DNA of 64,000 bases from Nitrobacter sp. NHB1 (lineage in GTDB: Bacteria > Pseudomonadota > Alphaproteobacteria > Rhizobiales > Xanthobacteraceae), in contig NZ_JBAMDA010000001.1 of the NCBI RefSeq assembly GCF_036964665.1, positions 3,242,652 through 3,306,651 of the forward strand, in the 5' to 3' direction. Below, one piece after another: positions 16,850-25,114 of the stretch. The notes beneath the pieces are model-generated. The model saw only the letters and a program-made list of their open reading frames with translations. It was not told where the DNA came from and ran no database searches. Each line of letters starts with the position of its first letter. The stretch's first letter is position 1. Both the position numbers and the translations under genes were made by a program.

Positions 16850-18337
16850 CTAGGCAACCTGAAGATTGTCTGCAGATTGCACAGCTCGATCAAGCTGCTC
16901 CTTCAAGACGCGCGCAACCGCAAGACCGAGCAGCGGCGGCACCGCATTGCCAATCTGCCGGAAGGCGGCGTTCATCGCCCCGGCAAAGGCAAAACCATCT
17001 GGGAACGACTGAAGGCGCGCAGCTTCGCGCACGGAGATGGTCCGGCACTGCTGACCGTCGTAGTGGATATGCGAGTAGGTATCCTTGCCCATGTGAGCCG
17101 TCAGTGTGCGCGATGGCTTTGCGGGGTCGAGCTTCCACCACTTGTTCGGAAACTTGTCGGGATCGTAGGGCGGCACTATTTCCGCGCGGAGATCGCGATA
17201 GGCAGAAGAGTTCTTGTGGATGCCGTTCAGACGCTTTCGGCTCAGGGCTTCCTTGAACAGTTTCTCGGCGAGCTTTCTTGCCTGAGGATAGTCGGCACCA
17301 TGATCCATCGCTTCGAAGATCGGGAAGTCTCGCGGCGTCAAGCGCACAAGGTGGCCATCCGTGCCGGCAGCAGTCGAGAAGCCCTCCCAGTTTCGCATCA
17401 TGCTGGCGTATTCTGACAAAGCCTTCTTGCTTTCACGATAGGGCAGTACCTCGGTGAGCTTGCGTCGGCGTATAACTCGGGGATCATCGACGTGCTCGGT
17501 TATTCGCGGAAGGTCGGCAAGCGCCGCCCTGGCTCCCACGGCTGCCTTCAATGAATCGGCGGGTTCGTGAAGCCGGTGAAAGCGCCCGCTGTTCTGGTCA
17601 ACATGCTTGAGCGCTACCCTACGCGTCCCCTGATAACCACTCGGCAGCTCGGCGAAATGAGTGGGCACGGGGAAGCGCGGCTGTTCTCCAAGGACGTGAG
17701 CAAACGCTACGATGAAAAGCCGTTCCCTAATCTGAGGCACGCCGAAGTAAGCAGCATTGAGCAGGGTGTATCCCGTCGAATATCCGGCAGCTTCTAGATG
17801 TTCACATATCTCCTCCGGCACATTGTGACCGCCGAAGTTGAGAATGTCCGGAACGTTCTCGATAACGATTGCGAGAGGCTGTGTATCCTCGACGTACTTC
17901 AGAAACCGGCGATAGAGCGATGCGCGTGGGTCCTGTTGAAAGGCATCTTCCTTGCCACCCGATACGGAGCGCAGCTTCGATCTGCCGATGCGGGCAAAGG
18001 CCTGGCAGGGTAGTCCGGCCGCCAGAACGTCGAACGAGTCTGCCGCTGAGGTCGGCAGCCCCAGGTCGGTTATCAGTTCTGCCGCCGAAACCGATTCCAT
18101 GTTCCGCGGGAGAGCCCAGGGGCCCTTCAGGTCACGACCGTTGGCAAAATTGAGGGCATAGCTCTCAGCCGCCTCGGGATCGATCTCGACGTGAGCGGCA
18201 AGTTCGATTCCCGCGGTCTGCAACCCCAGAGACAGGCCGCCGGCACCCGAACAGATTTCCAGGGCACGCGGGCTTCCGCCCGAGCGCAACCGAGCGAGCT
18301 TCCTTTGGCGAATCTGCAGCGCATCAGCTGTAATCAT
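16850..18337 (-). CDS. DNA (cytosine-5-)-methyltransferase
   Basis: The 495 residues from ATG 18337 carry all main C5-MTase motifs: I in ALEICSGAGGLSLGLQ, IV in AAGLPCQAFARIG (catalytic Cys111), VI in IVIENVPDI, VIII in QIRERLFIVAF, and IX-X in SVREAARLQSFPDGFAF and RQIGNAVPPLLG. It transfers methyl groups to cytosine in an unknown target sequence. The frame stays open upstream without a stop into the C-terminal half of vsr, so a Vsr-MTase fusion is possible. ATG 18337 has GAAGGAAG about 12 bases upstream and is the simpler choice. It heads the operon together with vsr. Confidence 0.92.
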   Translation of the reverse strand: MITADALQIRQRKLARLRSGGSPRALEICSGAGGLSLGLQTAGIELAAHVEIDPEAAESYALNFANGRDLKGPWALPRNMESVSAAELITDLGLPTSAADSFDVLAAGLPCQAFARIGRSKLRSVSGGKEDAFQQDPRASLYRRFLKYVEDTQPLAIVIENVPDILNFGGHNVPEEICEHLEAAGYSTGYTLLNAAYFGVPQIRERLFIVAFAHVLGEQPRFPVPTHFAELPSGYQGTRRVALKHVDQNSGRFHRLHEPADSLKAAVGARAALADLPRITEHVDDPRVIRRRKLTEVLPYRESKKALSEYASMMRNWEGFSTAAGTDGHLVRLTPRDFPIFEAMDHGADYPQARKLAEKLFKEALSRKRLNGIHKNSSAYRDLRAEIVPPYDPDKFPNKWWKLDPAKPSRTLTAHMGKDTYSHIHYDGQQCRTISVREAARLQSFPDGFAFAGAMNAAFRQIGNAVPPLLGLAVARVLKEQLDRAVQSADNLQVA

Positions 18338-18744
18338 CGGCGACCAAGCACTTCCTTCAACCTCTCGGAGGCTGTCAGAATCCGCGGTTTCGCACCCCCA
18401 GATGACTGCGACGCGCCAACCCATCTCCTCCAGCCCCGTCCTTACGCGTCTGTCGCGTAGGACGTTGTTCTTAAACTTTTCCCGCCAGAATTGTATATTC
18501 GACTTAGGCACATAGCAATAAGGACACCCCTGATGCCTGTGCCAGAAACAGCCGTGGACAAATAGAGCAATCTTTCTGCTGGGAAAACCACATCGGGCGA
18601 CCCGGGCAGCTTCTTCACGTGAAGTCTGAACCTGAAGCCGAGCCCGTGCGCAGCGCTCCTGACCAGCAGCTCGGGTTTGGTTCCCTTTCCCCGGATGCGG
18701 CTCATCATTTCGGATCGACGAGTCGGAGTTACGATATCTGCCAC
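18338..18744 (-). pseudogene. vsr: very-short-patch repair endonuclease Vsr, frameshifted
   Basis: Vsr nicks at T:G mismatches arising from 5-methylcytosine deamination and normally accompanies a C5 methyltransferase. From ATG 18744 the first frame gives SEMMSRIRGKGTKPELLVRS and LPGSPDVVFP. At about 18581-18587 the frame must shift by one base to continue as SRKIALFVHGCFWHRHQGCP and EEMGWRVAVIWGCE. The lesion lies in a CCC/TTTT run, so a sequencing error is possible. The second half is in the same frame as the methyltransferase, with no stop between them. Confidence 0.8.
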
Positions 18745-18948
18745 TTAGCAGCATCCTTTTTGCCAGGCGCGGCGAATACCAGTTTGACTTCTTGCTGGCC
18801 AGTGCCTGTGCCGATGTCAACGGAAGCGTTTTATGGGTATTCTTGAGGCGGCGATTTTTTGGGACGGTTCAGTTCGCTAAACGGCATCACTTCGTTGACG
18901 GCTACGCGTGCCGATATCATTCGGTCGCTTCTCACCGTCGGCTACCGC

Positions 18949-19090
18949 TGTCCCTGTCGCAAACCTCATCTGGCTGGCGGTTGACGGAGAATCGGGCGAT
19001 GCTGTCATATCATGAGGGACCTTTGCAGGCTCATTGGTTGGACGGTTGTCGATCTGTTTCGGTCGCGGGCAACGCTTGAGGCAGAGATTT
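18949..19090 (+). mobile_element. left end of an IS481-like element, fragment
   Basis: The fragment begins with TGTCCCTGTCGCAAAC, the terminal repeat also found at 28385 and, inverted, at 46705. It continues into a transposase start reading LCRLIGWTVVDLFRSRATLE. It breaks off at about 19090, where an SRAP gene remnant in the opposite sense begins. Only the tip and ~30 codons remain. Confidence 0.6.
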
Positions 19091-19094
19091 GGGC

Positions 19095-19401
19095 ATCTGA
19101 TGTTCGTGGTCCCGCTGTCTGGCCCCATACGCAGCAGTTCCTTGAAGTCGACGGTCTTGCCCTTGGCCTGCAGTTTCTCTGCGCGCTTTTTGGTGGCATC
19201 CATCAGCGCCTTTTGCGACGACGGCATGCCCCAGCGCGCCATCGCAATCTCGCGTCCAGAGGCGCCGTTGCGAACGATCGGCGCGGAATAGTCAGGGTAA
19301 ATGCCAAGCATCGCCGGCAGATTGCCGGACGTGTCGTTCGAAGCGTCGACCTGAAACAGTCGCCGGATGGCTTGAACATTCGTGGTCATGGAATAAAGGG
19401 C
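19095..19401 (-). pseudogene. SRAP (YedK/HMCES-like) protein fragment
   Basis: SRAP proteins cross-link to abasic sites in single-stranded DNA through a Cys at position 2. Here about 100 codons remain: LYSMTTNVQAIRRLFQV, then GREIAMARWGMPSSQKALMD, then AEKLQAKGKTVDFKELLRMG, ending at GTTNIR. The expected N-terminus MCN is missing because an IS5 element begins immediately upstream (about 19400), so catalytic Cys2 is lost. The 3' half is replaced by an IS481-like fragment. It cannot be functional. Confidence 0.75.
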
Positions 19402-19473
19402 AGCTCGAAAAATAGCGACCCTTCCTGAATTTGTGCGAGTCTAACTGTCGCAATGGGAGGGGATGCGGATACG

Positions 19474-20511
19474 ATGGGTCAATTCGGTTTTTTTGATGCG
19501 GACAAGCGGCTTGCGGTGATTTCCGCGAAGGGCGATCCGCTTGAGATGATTGATCGGGTGGTGCCGTTTGAGAGCTTCCGCGCCGAGATTGAGGCGGCGA
19601 CATTGACACCGGCGAGTAAAAAGAAGAGCAACGCCGGCCGCAAGCCGATTGATGTCATGGTCATGTTTCGGATGCTGGTGTTGCAATCGCTTTACAATCT
19701 ATCCGACGAACAGGTTGAGTATCAGGTGCGTGACCGCCTGTCGTTCACGCGGTTTCTGCGGCTTGGCATCGAGGACAGCATTCCCGACGGCACGACGCTT
19801 TGGTTGTTCCGGGAGACGCTTGCGAAGGCCGGTCTGATTGAGAAACTGTTCGAGCGTTTTGGCCAGCATTTGGAAGCGAGAGGCTACATCGCTCGCGGCG
19901 GTCAGATGGTTGATGCGACGATTGTTCCGGTTCCCAAGCAGCGTAATAGCCGTGATGAAAATGAGGATGTGAAGGCCGGCAAGACGCCCCGGACCTGGAA
20001 GAAAGATCCGTCGAAAAACCGGCAGAAAGACAAGGATGCGCGCTGGACCAAGAAGCACGGCAAGAGTTTCTATGGATACAAGAACCATGTGAATGCCGAT
20101 GCCAGGCACAAGCTGATCCGGCAGTATGACGTGACCGACGCGAGCGTGCATGACAGCCAGAAATTCGATGGGCTTCTGAACAAAACCAATACGTCTGCGG
20201 ATGTTTACGCGGACAGCGCCTATCGGTCGGCCGAGAGCGAGGCGAAGCTCAAGGTACGCGGCTTGCGCAGTCGGATTCATCAGCGCGCGAGCCGCAATCA
20301 TCCGCTATCGAAGGCGCAGGAGAATGCGAACCGCAAAAAGAGCAAGATTCGGGCTCGCGTCGAGCACGTGTTTGGCGCTCAACAAACCTCTCCGGGTGGT
20401 CGGATAATACGGACGATTGGCATTGTTCGGGCGAAAGCCAAAATCGGCCTCCAGAACCTCGCCTACAACATCCGCCGTCTTGTCACGCTGGAACGAATGG
20501 CCGCCACATGA
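19474..20511 (+). CDS. IS5-family transposase
   Basis: This 345-residue DDE transposase has its start placed at ATG 19474 behind GGGAGGGG. It has the N-terminal DUF772-type region (VMVMFRMLVLQSLYNLSDEQ) and catalytic Asp residues in MVDATIVPVPKQR and DVYADSAYRSA. The catalytic Glu is in IRARVEHVFGAQ, and the C-terminus is LQNLAYNIRRLVTLER. The length is normal and the frame intact. The element interrupts the start of an SRAP gene. I could not identify convincing terminal inverted repeats by eye. Confidence 0.92.
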   Translation: MGQFGFFDADKRLAVISAKGDPLEMIDRVVPFESFRAEIEAATLTPASKKKSNAGRKPIDVMVMFRMLVLQSLYNLSDEQVEYQVRDRLSFTRFLRLGIEDSIPDGTTLWLFRETLAKAGLIEKLFERFGQHLEARGYIARGGQMVDATIVPVPKQRNSRDENEDVKAGKTPRTWKKDPSKNRQKDKDARWTKKHGKSFYGYKNHVNADARHKLIRQYDVTDASVHDSQKFDGLLNKTNTSADVYADSAYRSAESEAKLKVRGLRSRIHQRASRNHPLSKAQENANRKKSKIRARVEHVFGAQQTSPGGRIIRTIGIVRAKAKIGLQNLAYNIRRLVTLERMAAT

Positions 20512-20677
20512 GGGTGTCGTGCGCCCGGTACGCATAAAACCGGACGCAGATCGCGTAAACGCAACCGCTTCCCCGGAAAATCAACAGTGAAAACGAGCGT
20601 CACGCCACAGCTGCGGGAGATCCAACAATAAAAACGTCATTGTTCGAGGTGCCCTAAAGATTGCACACTTGAAATTC

Positions 20678-22740
20678 CTACCGCCACATCCCGCGCATGC
20701 GGGCGCCGACGTCGATGCGCGGGCCCTGGCCTGTGGTCCGCGCGGCGGCCCCGGCAATCGCAAGCGGCCACGCCGTCTTCTCGAACAACCCGAGCAGCCG
20801 ATCCGGGATGAATCGTGTCCTTGAGGCATAGACGTGACGGTCGCCGTACGTATGCTGGCCATGCGTGAAGAAGCGCTGCGGCACGACAAGATGCAGATCG
20901 TCCTTGGCCCGCGTCATGGCGACATAAAGAAGCCGGCGTTCTTCCTCGATCTCGGCGGACGTGCCGGTTCCGAGATCTGACGGCATGCAGCCGTCGACCA
21001 CGTTGAGCACGAACACCGATTTCCATTCCTGCCCTTTGGCGGAGTGGATCGTCGACAGGATCAGGTAGTCCTCATCAAGGAGCGGCACGCCGGCCTGGTC
21101 GCTGGTGGCATCCGGAGGATCAAGCGTTAGTTCGGTGAGAAATTTTTCACGGGACGAGTAGCCGCTGGCAATTTGCTCGAGCTGGATCAAATCGGCACGC
21201 CGGGTATCCGCATCTTCGTGGATGCGGTCAAGATGCGGTTCGTACCAGAGCCGCGCACGCTCAAGGTCGGAGGGCCATTCCGAATAGCGCAGTTCGCCAA
21301 CGGCCTGTATAAAAGCCTTCCAGTCGTCGCCGGCGCGGGGCGGAGCGAGGATACTAGAGAGCGCGGCGATTGGATCTGCGGCTTCCGCCATGTGCTCGAG
21401 GACGCGTTGCGCCGATGCCGGTCCGACACCGGGTAGCAGATGCAGCAGGCGGAATCCGGCGACGCGATCCCGCGGATTCTCGATGAACCGCAGCAACGCC
21501 AGCATATCCTTGATGTGCGCGGCATCGAGAAACTTCAGCCCCCGAACTTGACGAACGGAATGTTTCGCCGGGTCAGTTCGACTTCGAGCGGACCGCTGTG
21601 GCTCGAGGTCCGAAACAGCACCGCTTGCTCCTTAAGCAGAGTGCCGGATTCGCGGTTTTCGAGAATGCGCTCGACGATAAAGCGCGCCTGGTCGGCTTCG
21701 TCGTGTACCGTGACAAGTTGAGGTTTCGAGCCCGATGCCCGTTCGGTCCAGAGGTTCTTGGTAAAGCGCTCCTTCGCCAGATCGATCACGCCGTTTGCAG
21801 CGGCGAGGATGGTCTGCGTCGAACGGTAATTGCGATCGAGTGTGATGACGCTGGCGGGAGGCGAGAATTGCGTGGGAAAATCAAGGATGTTGCGCACCGT
21901 TGCCGCGCGGAACGAGTAAATCGATTGCGCGTCGTCACCGACCACCGTGAGGCCATGGCCACCAAGCTTCAGCGCCAGCAGGATCGACGACTGCAGTCGA
22001 TTGGTGTCCTGGTACTCATCAACGAGAACGTGGTCGAAGCGGCCGCCGATATCGTCGGCCAGCGCCGGATCGCTCATGGTCTGCGCCCAGTAGAGCAGGA
22101 GGTCGTCGTAGTCGAGCACGTTCTGCTTTTGCTTGGCCTCGACGTAGGCCGCGAACAATTCCTTCAGCTCAGTCGCCCATCCGGAGCACCACGGATAGGA
22201 TGCACCAAGCACCTGCTCGATCGCAGTCTCGGCATTGACGCAACGCGAATAGATCGAGAGACACGTGCCCTTGGTCGGAAACCGGCTCTGCGTTTTCGAG
22301 AATCCTTTCTCATGCCTGATGAGATTCATCAGGTCGGCGGAATCCTCGCGGTCGTGAATCGTGAACTGGGGATCGAGTCCGATCTGGTCTGAATAATCGC
22401 GCAACAGCCGCGCCCCGATACCATGGAAGGTGCCAGACCAGGCCAAGGCGTCGGTCAAAACACCGGCATTGTCGCCCATCACTTTGCGGGCGATCCGTTC
22501 GACTCGCCTGGTCATCTCGGAGGCGGCGCGGCGCGAGAAGGTCATCAGCAAGATGCGCCGCGGGTCGGCGTCGTTGACAATCAGGTGCGCGACCCGATGC
22601 GCCAGCGTGTTGGTCTTGCCGGATCCAGCACCGGCTATCACCAGCAAGGGCGCGAAGGGGCCCGGTCCCGCGGCGCCGTGCTCGACGGCGCACCGCTGTT
22701 CCGGATTGAGACTGTCGAGGTAGGTGGCCGCTGGCTGCAC
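20678..22740 (-). pseudogene. UvrD/Rep-type ATP-dependent helicase, single frameshift
   Basis: All superfamily-1 motifs are present across two frames. The 5' part has Walker A IAGAGSGKTNTLAHRVAHL, motif II HVLVDEYQDTNRLQ, motif III VVGDDAQSIYSFRAAT and LDRNYRSTQTIL. The 3' part has LSTIHSAKGQEWKSVFVLNV and RRLLYVAMTRAKDDLHL. The frame breaks at about 21537, where TTC-GGGGG-CTGAAG has one G too few: one more G restores FGGLKFLDAAHIKDML. This is either a recent mutation or a homopolymer error. The start is taken as GTG 22740 (VQPAATYLDSLNPEQR); frames further upstream run into imuA. It is divergent from imuA and probably shares the SOS-controlled region. Confidence 0.8.
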
Positions 22741-22873
22741 GATGGTGATCGTCCTTGAATAGAAAAAAACAGACTCCGCGATTCCCTTCGTCGTCACAAC
22801 GACTTCCGCTTTTTTTGCGCGAACCCATCGCATTGGAACCCAAACGAACCGTTTGACTCTTATCGAGCAATAC

Positions 22874-22888
22874 GAACAAATCAAGAAC
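22874..22888 (+). promoter_or_regulatory. LexA (SOS) box upstream of imuA
   Basis: GAACAAATCAAGAAC fits the alphaproteobacterial LexA site GAAC-N7-GAAC (the reverse complement of GTTC-N7-GTTC) exactly. It ends 29 bases before the imuA ATG at 22918 and lies in the divergent gap to the UvrD-like helicase. imuA-imuB-dnaE2 cassettes are classic LexA-controlled genes, so the placement is as expected. Confidence 0.85.
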
Positions 22889-22917
22889 AATCCCGTCCCG
22901 AGAATGTAGAAGAGGGC

Positions 22918-23673
22918 ATGAGTGCTTCGGTCCAACCACCCGCCGTTCTGCGGCTTCGCGAGCAAATTCAACGCTTTGAGAGCGTGCCGTTGCGCGCCAG
23001 GACAGTGCTTCCGTTCGGCGTGGAGGCCATCGACAGCCGGCTACCGGGCGGCGGCCTTGCGCTCGGGGCACTGCACGAAGTGGCGGGAGGTGGCAATGCC
23101 GCTATCGACGGCGCAGCGGCCGCCTTGTTCGCCGCCGGGATCGCCGCGCGCACCAAGGGCAAGGTTCTGTGGTGCATCACCCGGCAGGATCTGTTCGCGC
23201 CGGCCCTGGCGCAGGTGGGCCTCGCTGCGGACCGTGTCATCTACGTCGACGCCTGTGACGAGAAATCCGTGTTCGCGTGTTTTGAGGAAGGCGTCCGTCA
23301 CGGCGGGCTGGGTGCGGTGGTCGCGGAGGTCGCGCGGCTTTCGATGACGTCGTCGCGGCGATTGTCGCTCGCAGCCGAAACATCGGGTTCGATCGCGATC
23401 GCGGTGCGACGGTGGCGACGGCAGACCGAAGCGGCGGATTTCGGACAGCCGACGGCGTCGGCGACGAGATGGCGGGTATCGACGCTGCCATCGAGTCCAT
23501 TGCCTGTGCCGGGCGTTGGCCGCCCCCGATGGCTGCTTGAGTTGATCCGATGCCGCGCCGGCGAAAGCGCGGACTTTGTAATGGATGCGTGTGATGTCCA
23601 GGGTCGTCTCGCTTTACCTGCCGACGTGGCCGACCGATCGGCTACGACGCAAGATGGGCGCCGCAGCGCCTGA
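22918..23673 (+). CDS. imuA: ImuA, SOS mutagenesis protein
   Basis: This 251-residue RecA-related accessory protein of translesion synthesis has the typical opening VLRLREQIQRFE and FGVEAIDSRLPGGGLALGAL (the RecA-core-like loop). It also has LWCITRQDLFAPALAQVGL and WLLELIRCRAGESADFVMDA near the C-terminus. ImuA links RecA filaments to ImuB and DnaE2. GAAGAGGG precedes the ATG. Its 3' end overlaps imuB by about 80-90 bases. The gene is intact and first in an SOS operon behind a LexA box. Confidence 0.92.
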   Translation: MSASVQPPAVLRLREQIQRFESVPLRARTVLPFGVEAIDSRLPGGGLALGALHEVAGGGNAAIDGAAAALFAAGIAARTKGKVLWCITRQDLFAPALAQVGLAADRVIYVDACDEKSVFACFEEGVRHGGLGAVVAEVARLSMTSSRRLSLAAETSGSIAIAVRRWRRQTEAADFGQPTASATRWRVSTLPSSPLPVPGVGRPRWLLELIRCRAGESADFVMDACDVQGRLALPADVADRSATTQDGRRSA

Positions 23674-25114
23674 TCCAACGATGCCGCTTGTGCTGGTAGG
23701 CCAGGCCGGACGACGGCGCGAGGTTGTTGCGGCGAATGCGGTCGCGATACGGATCGGCCTGCGCGTCGGAATGCCCGCGACAAAGGCGCAGGCCCTGGTG
23801 AAGGAGCTTATGATCCATCACGCGGATCCCGCTGCAGACGGTGAGGCGCTCGAGCGTCTCGCTGTCTGGGCGCTGCGCTACTCACCGGTCGTCGCCATCG
23901 ACGGTCCGGACGGCCTCGTCATCGATGCGACAGGTGCCAGCCACCTCCACGGTGGCGAGGACGCTATACTGGCCGACATGATTTCGCGCCTGGAAAGTGT
24001 CGGCATAACGGCGCGCGCGGCGATGGCGGACACACGAGGTGCTGCATACGCACTGGCTCGGTTTGCGGCCCAGTCGAGTTTGGTTATTCCCGAACGTGAA
24101 AGCGCCGAGAGGATCAAGCCGCTGCCGATCGCGGCGCTACGGCTGACTGCCGACATGGTCGACGATCTTCGCCGGCTTGGTTTCGAACGGGTATCCGATC
24201 TGCTGGCCACGCCCCGTGCACCACTCACGTTAAGGTTCGGTCCCGAGCTCGGCCGCAGGATGGACCAAGCCACCGGCCGGACCGGCGATCCCATCGAATC
24301 CGTCCGGCCTCCGGACATCATCGAGACGCAGCAGCTTTTCGCCGAACCGATCGGCGCACCAGAGACCATCGCCCGCTATGTCGCCAAAATGACCATACAG
24401 CTCTGCCAGGAAATGGAGTTGCGGGGTCTCGGAGCCCGGCGCCTCGATCTGCTGTTCGGGCTGGTTGACAACCGGGTGCAGGCGATCAGAATCGGGACTG
24501 CCCAGCCGGTGCGGGATGCGAAGCGGCTGACGCGATTGCTCTGTGACAAGATCGAGAAGGTCGACCCCGGCTTCGGCATCGAGATCATGCGGCTCGCGGC
24601 AACCGCGGTCGATCCGTTCAATACAAAGCAGACGATCTCGTCGCTGGTCGACGAGCCGGAAGCGGATATATCCGGGCTGATCGACATCCTCTCAAACCGG
24701 GTCGGTGAGACCCGGCTTTATCGGTTCGAACCTGTGGCGAGTGATGTTCCGGAACGATCATTCCGGCGAGTCGCCGCAGCCGCCCCAGTCTCCGAAGAGA
24801 GTTGGCCCGCGCATTGGCCCCGTCCTGCCCGGTTATTAGCCGCGCCTGAGCTCATCGAGACGGTCGCGCTGCTTCCGGACCATCCGCCGGTCAATTTCAC
24901 CTGGCGGGGTTTGCGGCGGCGCGTCAGGAGAGCCGACGGTCCCGAGCGAGTATTCGGCGAGTGGTGGAAGCGCGACGCCGAGCTGATCGCGGTCCGGGAC
25001 TACTTCCAGGTCGAGGACGATGCCGGTGAACGTTTCTGGATTTTTCGCGCTGGCGACGGCGAGGACGCGGCGACCGGGTCTCACAAGTGGTTTCTGCACG
25101 GGATTTTCGGATGA
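23594..25114 (+). CDS. imuB: ImuB, Y-family polymerase-like protein
   Basis: It has 506 residues from ATG 23594 ([18 protein letters not shown]); an in-frame ATG at 23585 would add three residues. It has the fold of DinB-type polymerases, with [20 protein letters not shown] and [19 protein letters not shown] (helix-hairpin-helix). ImuB proteins are known to lack the polymerase catalytic acids and serve as adaptors between the beta clamp, ImuA and DnaE2. The C-terminus [12 protein letters not shown] is typical. The stop overlaps the dnaE2 start (ATGA, 25111-25114), so translation is coupled. Confidence 0.93.
   Translation: MSRVVSLYLPTWPTDRLRRKMGAAAPDPTMPLVLVGQAGRRREVVAANAVAIRIGLRVGMPATKAQALVKELMIHHADPAADGEALERLAVWALRYSPVVAIDGPDGLVIDATGASHLHGGEDAILADMISRLESVGITARAAMADTRGAAYALARFAAQSSLVIPERESAERIKPLPIAALRLTADMVDDLRRLGFERVSDLLATPRAPLTLRFGPELGRRMDQATGRTGDPIESVRPPDIIETQQLFAEPIGAPETIARYVAKMTIQLCQEMELRGLGARRLDLLFGLVDNRVQAIRIGTAQPVRDAKRLTRLLCDKIEKVDPGFGIEIMRLAATAVDPFNTKQTISSLVDEPEADISGLIDILSNRVGETRLYRFEPVASDVPERSFRRVAAAAPVSEESWPAHWPRPARLLAAPELIETVALLPDHPPVNFTWRGLRRRVRRADGPERVFGEWWKRDAELIAVRDYFQVEDDAGERFWIFRAGDGEDAATGSHKWFLHGIFG

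Noticed and set aside
22836..22849. Second possible LexA site GAAC-N6-GAAC
   Set aside because: The spacer is six bases rather than seven; only the site at 22874-22888 fits.
22741..22971. N-terminal extension of the UvrD-like helicase
   Set aside because: The extra 77 codons overlap imuA and the LexA box and have no helicase similarity; GTG 22740 is the better start.
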